In this document: positions 51,245 to 58,700 of the stretch, in pieces
Position numbering within the stretch: position 1 is the first letter of the stretch
Layout of the letters: every line of letters starts with the position of its first letter
IMG/VR virus record: IMGVR_UViG_3300028376_000005
Span: 1 to 64,000 of that record
Source: a virus
Length of the DNA stretch: 64,000 nt
Reading direction: 5' to 3' (one strand)
Position numbers and translations under genes: made by a program
Notes under the pieces: model-generated
Told to the model about the DNA's origin: nothing
Seen by the model: the letters and a program-made list of their open reading frames with translations, nothing else
Databases searched by the model: none

Positions 51245-51277
51245 AAAAAAGCTCTTGAATAACAAGAGCTTTTTAAT
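51245..51277. terminator. Hairpin terminator, copy 2 of an identical pair
   Basis: Identical 33-nt sequence to 49437-49469. It lies just downstream of the leftward gene at 51297-52583 and upstream of the endonuclease start. Confidence 0.88.
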
Positions 51278-51296
51278 TTAAAAACTTTTAATGTAT

Positions 51297-52583
51297 TTAT
51301 TTACTTAACTTCACTTTTTCATTATATTGAAGTTCTTTTACCCCACCTAATTCGGACTTAAGATTTTTATGTCTTTTCTCTAGATTTACCAATGCAGTAG
51401 AAAGTGTAGTAGACTCCCCAATCATTTGTATAGAACCCTTTACTTTTTCAATGTTAAAATTGACATCCTCTAGTTTTAAAGTGATTTCTCTTTCCTTATC
51501 TTCTAGTTTTCTCTTAACCATTGTTTCTTTACCCAACTTATTCTCATAAAAATAAGTTAAATCGTAGTTAAGTTCGTTTCGGACTTCATTTACTAATTCG
51601 ATTGCAGATTCAAATTGAAAGAAGCTATTTCCATATCTCTCATCACATCTATATAAGAAGGTTGCGTTCTTATAGTTAAAGGCATAACATTCTAAATAAG
51701 GATTTATTAAGTTATCAATTTTTTTAACAACGTCTAGTTCTACAAATTTATCCATATTTTTAGCAACTTCTTGAATAACTGGATAGAAGTTCTTGTTTAT
51801 AATTGGTATAATAGGTGAATTAAATAATGATTCTAATGTACTTTCATCTTCAAGTTCATCATCATTAATATAAATAGATTTATTATCTACACCAAGACCT
51901 ATAGTTAAATGTTCAGAAATTCTAAAATTTATTTTATCATTATCTATTTGAGCATATGTCATAGCAGATTCAATCAATCTTAATTTTCTAAGTTCTGATT
52001 CTTCTTTTATATGATCTTCTAATAGTGTTTTCTCAATTGCATCTTCTGTTAATAGAAACCATGAATCTTTGACAAGTGCTATATGACCATTCTCTACTTG
52101 TTCTACTATTGTGTGAACTGACTCTCCCTGACCACCACTAAGTAAATTTGATTTTTTCTCAGGTGAAGAAGTTAAGTTATGTACAAATAGTTTTATCTCT
52201 GGCACCCACTCATATATCGATAACTCATTAAGAACTTTTGACATTCTGTCTTGGTCTGATTGAAGGTTAATTGTTTCTAGAAGAACGTTTATAGGCTGTC
52301 TATATAATTCTCCTTGGTTTTTGGAATTAAGAACATTATACAAGTTTTTAAGTTCGTATAAAAGTTGATACTCATCCATATCGGTGTTTAACCCTTCTAG
52401 CAGAGATTTTACTTGTTTGTCGTATGTATAAGGTTTCAACCTTTCATTCAAAGAAGTAATAATATTTTTCTCTGATTCATCGTTACAAACATTCATATGT
52501 CCCTCTACTATATTAGAGATTTCTTCTTGATCAAGCGAAAGTTCTCTTTTGAAGTTAAACAACTCTAGTTTAAGATTCTTCAT
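51297..52583 (-). CDS. Hypothetical protein, probably structural
   Basis: Protein of 428 residues, helical, with coiled-coil-prone ends (first 60 and last 70 residues). The central part has mixed alpha/beta character (HIALVKDSWFLLTEDAIEK, CYAFNYKNATFLYRCDERYG). It starts 65 nt downstream of the gp15-like gene on the same strand. A late box at 52614-52623 lies 30 nt before its ATG. Conserved-looking but not recognised. Confidence 0.65.
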   Translation of the reverse strand: MKNLKLELFNFKRELSLDQEEISNIVEGHMNVCNDESEKNIITSLNERLKPYTYDKQVKSLLEGLNTDMDEYQLLYELKNLYNVLNSKNQGELYRQPINVLLETINLQSDQDRMSKVLNELSIYEWVPEIKLFVHNLTSSPEKKSNLLSGGQGESVHTIVEQVENGHIALVKDSWFLLTEDAIEKTLLEDHIKEESELRKLRLIESAMTYAQIDNDKINFRISEHLTIGLGVDNKSIYINDDELEDESTLESLFNSPIIPIINKNFYPVIQEVAKNMDKFVELDVVKKIDNLINPYLECYAFNYKNATFLYRCDERYGNSFFQFESAIELVNEVRNELNYDLTYFYENKLGKETMVKRKLEDKEREITLKLEDVNFNIEKVKGSIQMIGESTTLSTALVNLEKRHKNLKSELGGVKELQYNEKVKLSK

Positions 52584-52647
52584 GTGTTATTATTTTATTT
52601 TTTTTCTATATTGTATATATTAATAGCAAAAAGCCATTTTTTTCTAT

Positions 52648-53580
52648 TTATTTATTATTTTGTCTATCACTTGGGGATTCTCCGTTAGGATTGCTATCTT
52701 GTGGAGCATTCCTTTCTCTTGCTTTTAGTATATTGTTGTACCACTTACTTTTCTTAGGACTAATGGAGTATCCATCTTCTGAATTAACATAAGGCCAACT
52801 ACTCTTGTCTGTAAAGCTACCCTTACCCCCTGGATTACCTACAAAATCTTGATCAGGGCTAAAGTAATCACTATATCCACCAGTTGTTTGATAACCGTTT
52901 TGGTCAGTCATACCATCTCCCTCTTTAGTATAACCAGGTGTGTCTATTTTGTCTTTTCTAAACGCTGGGTAGTATGTTTGTACCTCAAATGATATTGACA
53001 TTTTTATTTCATTACTTGAAGATAAGTCCTTTTCACGAGTTATTTCTATATTAGATTCATCTGGTGTTAAAAGAACTGCATCTATGTTCATATAGTTATG
53101 CTCAAAATACATAAATCTATATAACCAAAGTGTATCCAATAGTGCTTGACTACACTTAAATGTGTCTATTTCATTAGCTAACGTTATTTCTAGGTCATAT
53201 AATACACTTACAGGTACTGCTCTTACTCTATTAAGTGTTTTTCTAACCTCTATTTTATTCTCAACTACTGTTCTTAACCAAACATTTGGATTTGCAAATT
53301 CATCAGATCTTACATTAAATGATTTAAGGGATATATGTCCTCTTGGTATAATATCCGTGTTTAGTTCAACTTTTCTACTACCAGATGCTATATCATCTTG
53401 GAAACTGTCTAATAAAAACCTCTCATCACCCGTCATAGAGTAATACATTGGTACCTCAACTGCATAATCACCAGATGAGAATCTATTTACCCATCTTAGG
53501 CTACCCTCAAGTGTATCTAATACACAAACTGTTAAGTCTCTAAAGAATGTGTCATCCATGTTTTTTCTATTTCCTATCAT
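52648..53580 (-). CDS. Tail sheath stabiliser/terminator, T4 gp15-like
   Basis: Protein of 310 residues. The pattern VEVPMYYSMTGDERFLLDSF, then DIIPRGHISLKSFNV, NRVRAVPVSVLYDLEITL and MSISFEVQTYYPAF follows T4 gp15 (VPITY, ILPRINLHLVDFSY, PIKMIYELSIFT, SLTFEVNGWMYPP). The C-terminal 90 residues are Gly/Ser/Asp-rich and disordered. gp15 caps the tail and joins it to the head. The assignment rests on this alignment by eye. A late box ends 5 nt before the ATG. Confidence 0.65.
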   Translation of the reverse strand: MIGNRKNMDDTFFRDLTVCVLDTLEGSLRWVNRFSSGDYAVEVPMYYSMTGDERFLLDSFQDDIASGSRKVELNTDIIPRGHISLKSFNVRSDEFANPNVWLRTVVENKIEVRKTLNRVRAVPVSVLYDLEITLANEIDTFKCSQALLDTLWLYRFMYFEHNYMNIDAVLLTPDESNIEITREKDLSSSNEIKMSISFEVQTYYPAFRKDKIDTPGYTKEGDGMTDQNGYQTTGGYSDYFSPDQDFVGNPGGKGSFTDKSSWPYVNSEDGYSISPKKSKWYNNILKARERNAPQDSNPNGESPSDRQNNK

Positions 53581-53585
53581 ATTTT

Positions 53586-53595
53586 TATATATTAA
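53586..53595 (-). promoter_or_regulatory. Late-promoter-like box TTAATATATA
   Basis: Minus-strand motif ending 5 nt before the ATG at 53580 of the gp15-like gene. Confidence 0.6.
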
Positions 53596-53652
53596 ATTAA
53601 ACTTTCTCTAATCTAATTAATAAGTAATGTATACAATACTAAACAAAAAGAC

Positions 53653-54618
53653 ATGAGTGTGAACAAATTACTCCTATGGGAGAAGTGGAGACCTAAAAAG
53701 GTAGAAGATATGATACTTCTTCCTAGAATTAAAAAACATTTTGAAAATGGGATAGAAGGAAATTATATATTCTATGGACATTACGGAACTGGGAAAACAT
53801 CATTATCTAGGATACTGGTTGGTAGATACACAAAAGATAAACCTTATATAGAGATAAATAGTTCCTTATACACATCCATTGATGTACTTAGGAATGAAAT
53901 AGAGGATTTTTGTAGATTCACACCAATGATAGATGCTGGTGATGGAACTAAATATGTTTTTTTAGATGAGTTTGAGAGAGTTTCTATACAATTTCAGGAT
54001 GCATTTAAAGCATTCATTGAAAAATATAGTAAAAATGGTGTTAGATTTATAATAACCACGAACCATATCAATAAGATATCGGATGGTATAAAGTCTAGAA
54101 TCCCACAGATAAATTTTGATTGTGAGAATATAGAGGAAGAAAAGTTTTTAAAAAAAGAAATTTTCAAAAAAATTCAAAACGAAATATTACCAAGCGAAGG
54201 TAATACTATACCCAAAGAGGATCTAATAAAAATAGTAACAAAGAAATTCCCAGACTTTAGATCAACAATCGAGGAGGTTCAAAGTTATATAAGAACAGGT
54301 GGCACATCTTCTAGTTCATCTAATGTATCAAACGTGGTTAAACTAGAACTTTATGAGGTACTGTATAATTCCGAACTAGATTATGAGCAAATATATCATT
54401 TTTTGATGTCTAAATTTGGCTCTGAAAGAATAGATGTTATGATTAAGCTTTTAGGTAAGCCATTCATAGATTGGTCAATTGATGGAAACAAAAATATAGA
54501 TAAATTATTTGAGTGTAATTTTATAATATCTGACTATTCTAATTTATTAGAAAACTCGACTGATCCTATAGTTCTTGGTCTAACAGTAATTGGTAAACTT
54601 AGAAAAATTTTAATCTAA
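53653..54618 (+). CDS. gp44: Sliding-clamp loader large subunit, T4 gp44-like AAA+ ATPase
   Basis: Protein of 321 residues. WEKWRPKKVEDMILLPRI is the typical clamp-loader start. Walker A is GHYGTGKT (42-49), Walker B YVFLDEFE (101-108), sensor 1 FIITTNHINKI and SRIPQINFD in place of the SRC motif. The C-terminal collar is helical. It opens and loads the clamp for the phage polymerase. Its end overlaps the opposing HNH gene by 9 nt. The small subunit (gp62) and clamp (gp45) are not in the window. Confidence 0.9.
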   Translation: MSVNKLLLWEKWRPKKVEDMILLPRIKKHFENGIEGNYIFYGHYGTGKTSLSRILVGRYTKDKPYIEINSSLYTSIDVLRNEIEDFCRFTPMIDAGDGTKYVFLDEFERVSIQFQDAFKAFIEKYSKNGVRFIITTNHINKISDGIKSRIPQINFDCENIEEEKFLKKEIFKKIQNEILPSEGNTIPKEDLIKIVTKKFPDFRSTIEEVQSYIRTGGTSSSSSNVSNVVKLELYEVLYNSELDYEQIYHFLMSKFGSERIDVMIKLLGKPFIDWSIDGNKNIDKLFECNFIISDYSNLLENSTDPIVLGLTVIGKLRKILI

Positions 54619-55191
54619 ATTTTTAAATACATGTGAAGATGTGTATATAGATACATCATTACCAACTACCATAACACCTACATTTCCTTTATGATGTGTG
54701 TGTTCTATTATCTTATTTACAACACCTAATTCTTCACCATAAGTAGCCTTGTATATAAAATCACCCACTTTAATATCTTGAGCCTTTCTATTTTCGCTTA
54801 ACCACTTTTTTAATTCGTTCTTTATTTGCCTCTTAGTTTTCACTCGCTTAATTTCATCACCATTACCCTTTTTGTTATTACATCCATAACACATTGGTTG
54901 GTAATTATCAATATGATTAGCACCGCCCTTAGACTTAGGGATAATGTGGTCAACGTTTAATGGATAAAGGTTGTCATCATATATGTCAATATGAATGTTC
55001 CCTGCCTTATCTAATCCATGACCTATTTGTGTTCCTACGTGTCCACATTCTACACATTTAACACCTTTGTGATAGAATGTTTGTAGTCTCCTATGATCTT
55101 TGTATTTATATAGGTTTTCAAGAGGCTCTGTTTTAAATATTTTATATTTAAATACTTTGGCTTTGATTTTAAAATTTTCTAATACTTTCAT
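54610..55191 (-). CDS. HNH endonuclease (free-standing, homing-type)
   Basis: Protein of 193 residues. A zinc-coordinating CVECGHVG, then LNVDHIIPKSKGGANHIDNY and QPMCYGCNNKKGN, form a complete HNH motif (His of VDHI, Asn of NHIDN, His/Asn of CNNKKG). The last 60 residues (KVGDFIYKATYGEELGVVNK) form a small beta domain. It adjoins the clamp loader gene end to end. Such genes often spread beside replication genes. Confidence 0.85.
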   Translation of the reverse strand: MKVLENFKIKAKVFKYKIFKTEPLENLYKYKDHRRLQTFYHKGVKCVECGHVGTQIGHGLDKAGNIHIDIYDDNLYPLNVDHIIPKSKGGANHIDNYQPMCYGCNNKKGNGDEIKRVKTKRQIKNELKKWLSENRKAQDIKVGDFIYKATYGEELGVVNKIIEHTHHKGNVGVMVVGNDVSIYTSSHVFKNLD

Positions 55192-55225
55192 ATTCTATAT
55201 ATTTTATATGCAAAGATAAACAAAA

Positions 55226-55235
55226 TTAATATATA
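55226..55235 (+). promoter_or_regulatory. Late-promoter-like box TTAATATATA
   Basis: Ends 4 nt before the ATG at 55240 of the gp25-like gene, a typical late structural gene. Confidence 0.65.
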
Positions 55236-55239
55236 AACA

Positions 55240-55617
55240 ATGGCATCACTTAGTTTTACCGATTTTTACATAAAATACCCTGGGCATCCTAGTTTTAACA
55301 ACATAGAATTGGTTGAAGATGATGTCATAAGAGTTATTGTGCAGAAGTACGAGATGATAATATTCACAAATAAGGGTGATTTATTAGGCGATCCTAATTT
55401 TGGTGCTGATTTACCAAACCTATTGTACGAAACTAAATTATCTGCCGAATTTATAGAGGGGGATATTAAAGCACAAATAGCAGACTATATTCCAGAGGTT
55501 GATAACATTGAGTATGAACTTAAAGTTGAATTTTTTGAAGATCCTGATAGGTTTCAAGAATATATGGTAATTGGTTTTAAGATAAGAGACATAGAGATAT
55601 TTGCCAGCGTACTATAA
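55240..55617 (+). CDS. gp25: Baseplate wedge protein, T4 gp25-like
   Basis: Protein of 125 residues, matching gp25 (132) in length. IIFTNKGDLLGDPNFGADLPNL with LLYE fits the conserved gp25/GPW block (T-x-K-G-E/D, P-x-F-G-x-x-L), and YMVIGFKIRDIEIFASV is the last beta strand. It has lysozyme-like family ancestry but is structural, initiating sheath assembly on the baseplate. Encoded alone between two leftward genes. Confidence 0.85.
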   Translation: MASLSFTDFYIKYPGHPSFNNIELVEDDVIRVIVQKYEMIIFTNKGDLLGDPNFGADLPNLLYETKLSAEFIEGDIKAQIADYIPEVDNIEYELKVEFFEDPDRFQEYMVIGFKIRDIEIFASVL

Positions 55618-56232
55618 TTATTTAATAGGACAATTTTTACCAGAGTATATATATCCTTTGTTTCTAGATATATCAACACCAATCGATTTACTAGAAATAT
55701 AAACATCTTCTAGACATTCAGTATCAGAACCACCTACTATAACATATCTTCTATACTTATCATTACTTAGTCTTTTATATAGTTTTTTAGGGATTTGAAA
55801 CCATTTATGATTATTTCCAATATATACAATTGCAGTTCCCTTAGTTGTTTTGAATATATCACCTTTATTTAGTTTATCATTACTTTCTTTATTCCTTATG
55901 TTATCATAGGTGTTTTTATCTAATATCTTTTTATAGTAATCTACACTAACATCATAGTTATACCTTTTTTCTATAATTTCAGTTTGGTTAGGAAAATGAT
56001 ATAAATCCTGCTCAATATTTATTTCTGGGTCATGATCAAATAAATATTCGTTCCCCACTTTACCATTTATGTGATTATCCCATATTTGGAACACCTCATC
56101 AAATTCATTACAATACTTTTTTAATTCCTTAACATAATTATCAGTAAAATACTTTTTAAAACTTTTTTGAACATCAACGATTATAAGAATATCATCAGTT
56201 CTATTACTTTCAAATGTATTTATGTATTTCAT
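55618..56232 (-). CDS. Isochorismatase/nicotinamidase-like hydrolase with N-terminal tag
   Basis: Protein of 204 residues. After the tag MKYINTFESNRTD comes ILIIVDVQKSFKKYF, the first strand of the isochorismatase-like fold with its catalytic Asp. VIVGGSDTECLEDVYISSKS near the C-terminus resembles the nucleophile block (G-G-x(n)-C-L-x-D-x(n)-A). Family members hydrolyse nicotinamide, isochorismate and related amides or ethers. The middle 90 residues are unusual for the family. The catalytic Lys is not obvious, so activity is uncertain. A late box ends 5 nt before its ATG. Confidence 0.6.
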   Translation of the reverse strand: MKYINTFESNRTDDILIIVDVQKSFKKYFTDNYVKELKKYCNEFDEVFQIWDNHINGKVGNEYLFDHDPEINIEQDLYHFPNQTEIIEKRYNYDVSVDYYKKILDKNTYDNIRNKESNDKLNKGDIFKTTKGTAIVYIGNNHKWFQIPKKLYKRLSNDKYRRYVIVGGSDTECLEDVYISSKSIGVDISRNKGYIYSGKNCPIK

Positions 56233-56237
56233 AGTAT

Positions 56238-56247
56238 TATATATTAA
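56238..56247 (-). promoter_or_regulatory. Late-promoter-like box TTAATATATA
   Basis: Minus-strand motif ending 5 nt before the ATG at 56232, immediately after the terminator of the upstream gene. Confidence 0.6.
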
Positions 56248-56278
56248 AAATCCCCATCATTTCTTTGACAGGGATTTT
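56247..56278 (-). terminator. Hairpin terminator
   Basis: aaaatccc (56247-56254) and gggatttt (56271-56278) enclose a 16-base loop. On the minus strand a T-run follows, and then the next late box. It ends the gene at 56301-56861. Confidence 0.65.
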
Positions 56279-56300
56279 ATTTATTTAGTATTTTTAGTTA

Positions 56301-56861
56301 TTAGATTGGTAAATCTTCATCATCATCTTCCTCTACATCTTCAAACCCTTCTTCGTCTTGTGCTTGTTGTGTTTGGTCTTGTTGTGTTTGGTCTTCTTCA
56401 TCTTGCATTTGTGCTTTGTCAAATCCTTCTTCAGCTTGAATTTGTGTTTCGTCTTGCGTCTCTTCTTGACCACCTTGCATTTGAGTTTCATCTTGCATCT
56501 CTTCTTGACTACCATCCATTTGTGTTTGGATTTGAGGTTGTGTTTGTACTTGATCACCTTCACTATCACCACCTATCAAGGCTCTTGAAGATAGTATGTC
56601 ATTATCTAAGAACTTTTTAGCAACATGCTTAACTAACTCTTCTGCAATGTCGAAATCGCCAAAAAGTTTCTTTAAGTCCTCACCTGTTTCATCTTTTACT
56701 TTCTTACTATAAGCGTTTATAAGACTTTTAGGAACATCAATAGTTGTTCTAACTTTATATGTATCTTCTACTTGAAATACATTTTCGTTTATATTTGGTG
56801 TTTTGTCTTTACTAACTTTCTTATCTGTTCTATGTGATTCGAAATTTTGAATGCGTTTCAT
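56301..56861 (-). CDS. Gln/Glu-rich low-complexity protein with capsid-targeting-like N-terminus
   Basis: Protein of 186 residues. It starts MKRIQNFESHRTD, nearly the same as the tag on the protein at 56232 (FESNRTD). Residues 30-100 look folded (YKVRTTIDVPKSLINAYSKK). Residues 105-180 are repetitive Gln/Glu/Asp (QMQGGQEETQDETQIQAEE) ending in acidic residues. The acidic repetitive tail recalls packaged or scaffold-associated head proteins. A late box lies 22 nt upstream (56884-56893). Confidence 0.65.
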   Translation of the reverse strand: MKRIQNFESHRTDKKVSKDKTPNINENVFQVEDTYKVRTTIDVPKSLINAYSKKVKDETGEDLKKLFGDFDIAEELVKHVAKKFLDNDILSSRALIGGDSEGDQVQTQPQIQTQMDGSQEEMQDETQMQGGQEETQDETQIQAEEGFDKAQMQDEEDQTQQDQTQQAQDEEGFEDVEEDDDEDLPI

Positions 56862-56916
56862 ATTTTTTGTTATTTTTATAATTTATATATTAATATCTTA
56901 AACTCTCTTTTTTTCG

Positions 56917-57414
56917 CTATAATGATCCACCAATTAAGAATGCACCTATTATAACAATAATACTACTAATACCACCCCAAAACACTTTTTTCTCTAATTT
57001 ATCGACTTGTGTTTCATATATATCAACTTTAGTATTTAAATTACCAACTTGTGATCTATAAGTTTCTTCTATTAACATATTATTAGCTATTTGTGATTGT
57101 AAGTTTAATATTTGCTCGTCTTTATTGTTTACTAACTCAAATAAATTGGTTATTTGTATCTCTTGCTCACCTATAACTTTCTCTAAATCATTTACAACCC
57201 TTATTGTTATTGAATCCAAGCCTTGTCCTAATATGTCATTCTTTTCCATAAGTTCTAGTATATCTAACTTAGTATCAACATATCTAGCTTGTTCCATTGT
57301 TATAACAACATATTGATTACCTAAAGAATCTTTTTCATATTTAGGATAATCTTGACCATATAGAGCAAATGTTGATAGGATGGCTATCAAAGTTATTATT
57401 ATTTTTTTTCTCAT
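56917..57414 (-). CDS. Envelope coiled-coil protein, spanin-like partner
   Basis: Protein of 165 residues. It has an N-terminal signal peptide (RKKIIITLIAILSTFALYGQ, cleavage near LYGQ as in many Bacteroidota proteins), a periplasmic coiled coil (residues 70-140) and a C-terminal membrane segment (KVFWGGISSIIVIIGAFLIG). Its start overlaps the stop of the gene at 57411 by 4 nt, so the two are coupled. A membrane-bridging lysis role is suggested by topology and pairing, not by sequence family. Confidence 0.6.
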   Translation of the reverse strand: MRKKIIITLIAILSTFALYGQDYPKYEKDSLGNQYVVITMEQARYVDTKLDILELMEKNDILGQGLDSITIRVVNDLEKVIGEQEIQITNLFELVNNKDEQILNLQSQIANNMLIEETYRSQVGNLNTKVDIYETQVDKLEKKVFWGGISSIIVIIGAFLIGGSL

Positions 57415-57824
57415 TTATTTAATTTTATTTTTAAAGATTTAAGCAATCTCTCATCACTTTTATCAGGTGCTTTATTTAGGCTATCTATTTCTTTTTTATT
57501 CTTTTCTATTTTAGCTTGCAGAGATTTTAATAATTTCTTACTAAGATATGCTTCTCTCTTAGCTTGTATTATAGAATCTTGGCTTTGTTCTATCTTTGTA
57601 GAAAGTATACTATCCATTTCTTTTAATAAAACATATTCTCCCTTTATACTATCTAATTCAAATGTCAAGGAATCTCTTTTGGCTATAAGACTCTCATTTT
57701 TAGCATTAAGCCTTTCTATATCTTCCTTGTATGAATCATCTGTTTCGAAATATTCCTTGTATATAAAAAATACTAATAGAAAGAATAAGACTGTTATTAG
57801 TATTGATTTATTATCTAATTTCAT
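57411..57824 (-). CDS. Membrane-anchored coiled-coil protein, Rz/i-spanin-like
   Basis: Protein of 137 residues. An N-terminal membrane anchor (residues 7-24, SILITVLFFLLVFFIY) is followed by about 100 residues of continuous coiled coil, highly charged. This is the shape of inner-membrane spanins, which join the outer membrane partner to complete lysis. The downstream overlapping gene provides a secreted partner. Confidence 0.6.
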   Translation of the reverse strand: MKLDNKSILITVLFFLLVFFIYKEYFETDDSYKEDIERLNAKNESLIAKRDSLTFELDSIKGEYVLLKEMDSILSTKIEQSQDSIIQAKREAYLSKKLLKSLQAKIEKNKKEIDSLNKAPDKSDERLLKSLKIKLNK

Positions 57825-57854
57825 ATATTTTATTTTTTTTTCTTATATATTATA

Positions 57855-57885
57855 TTGCATTATCCACATATTATTTATATATTTG
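57855..57885 (+). promoter_or_regulatory. Bacteroidota-type host promoter
   Basis: TTG at 57855-57857, a 20-nt spacer and TATATTTG at 57878-57885, 8 nt before the ATG at 57894. It shows that the correct start is 57894 and not the upstream in-frame ATG at 57855. Confidence 0.65.
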
Positions 57886-57893
57886 TCAAAAAA

Positions 57894-58412
57894 ATGATTA
57901 GAGAATTATACTGTTTTGATTTTGATAAAACACTGTGCTTAACACCAGAGCCAAAAGAAGGTAAAGTTATATGGAAAGAAAAGACTGGTGAGGATTGGGG
58001 ACACCGAGGTTGGTGGGGTAAGCCTGACTCTTTAGATACTAGTGTATTTGATATACCAAAGGTTGATTGGATTTATGAAGAATATCTAAGGGCAGTTGCT
58101 AGACCAGATTCTTACGTCATTGTGGCTACTGGGAGACAGAATAGAGTAATGGGAATGAGATCCCGTGTTGAAGAAATTATTAGAAGCCACAATATGTCCT
58201 TTGATGAGGTTCATTTATGTAGTGGTCACGATACATTTACATTTAAAGTAAAGCTATTTGAAAATCAAATAGAAAATACTAAATGTGAACACTTCACTAT
58301 GTATGATGATAGGGCTGAGCATTTAGAAAAATTCGCTAGGTGGGGAGAAACACAAAAGATAAAGATTACAATAATCGACTCAATTAACAAAACTATAAAA
58401 ACATTTAATTAA
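57894..58412 (+). CDS. HAD-superfamily phosphatase (Swiss-army-knife RNA-repair type)
   Basis: Protein of 172 residues from the ATG at 57894. LYCFDFDKTLCLTP (Asp9, Asp11) is HAD motif I, VIVATGRQ motif II, and FTMYDDRAEHL motif IV. The insert with GHRGWWGKPDSL is typical of the HAD_SAK type, linked to RNA repair. It is probably expressed early from a host-type promoter, together with clpS 5 nt downstream. Confidence 0.75.
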   Translation: MIRELYCFDFDKTLCLTPEPKEGKVIWKEKTGEDWGHRGWWGKPDSLDTSVFDIPKVDWIYEEYLRAVARPDSYVIVATGRQNRVMGMRSRVEEIIRSHNMSFDEVHLCSGHDTFTFKVKLFENQIENTKCEHFTMYDDRAEHLEKFARWGETQKIKITIIDSINKTIKTFN

Positions 58413-58417
58413 TAGCT

Positions 58418-58696
58418 ATGACAAAGATAAAAGAAGAAACTAAGACAGAAGTAGAAGAAATATTATCTAGTCCATATAGACTAGATTTACACAATGACTC
58501 CCATAATTCATTTGAACATGTTATTAAGTGTTTGATAAATATATGTGGACATGAAAAAGAACAAGCAAATCAATGTGCACACATTGTGCACTTTAAAGGT
58601 ATTTGTGATGTTAAGTATGGTGATTATGAGACTATTTCTAGTATGAAAGAAAAATTGTCAAATAATGGACTGCTTGTTACTATGGAGGAAAACTAG
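58418..58696 (+). CDS. clpS: ClpS-like adaptor of the ClpAP protease
   Basis: Protein of 92 residues. YRLDLHNDSHNSFEHVIKCL corresponds to the ClpS core (L-x-N-D-x-x-N/T-x-F-x-x-V-I), and QCAHIVHFKGICDVKYGDYE matches the C-terminal helix-strand part, closest in style to flavobacterial ClpS. The N-D pair that binds the N-degron alpha-amino group is present. ClpS delivers N-end-rule substrates to ClpA and blocks others. A phage copy could redirect host proteolysis. It shares a promoter with the HAD gene. Confidence 0.85.
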   Translation: MTKIKEETKTEVEEILSSPYRLDLHNDSHNSFEHVIKCLINICGHEKEQANQCAHIVHFKGICDVKYGDYETISSMKEKLSNNGLLVTMEEN

Positions 58697-58700
58697 CTGA

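Noticed and set aside
56222-56620. Plus-strand 132-residue frame opposite the Gln/Glu-rich gene
   Set aside because: It is the shadow of a low-complexity coding region on the other strand and has no start signal.
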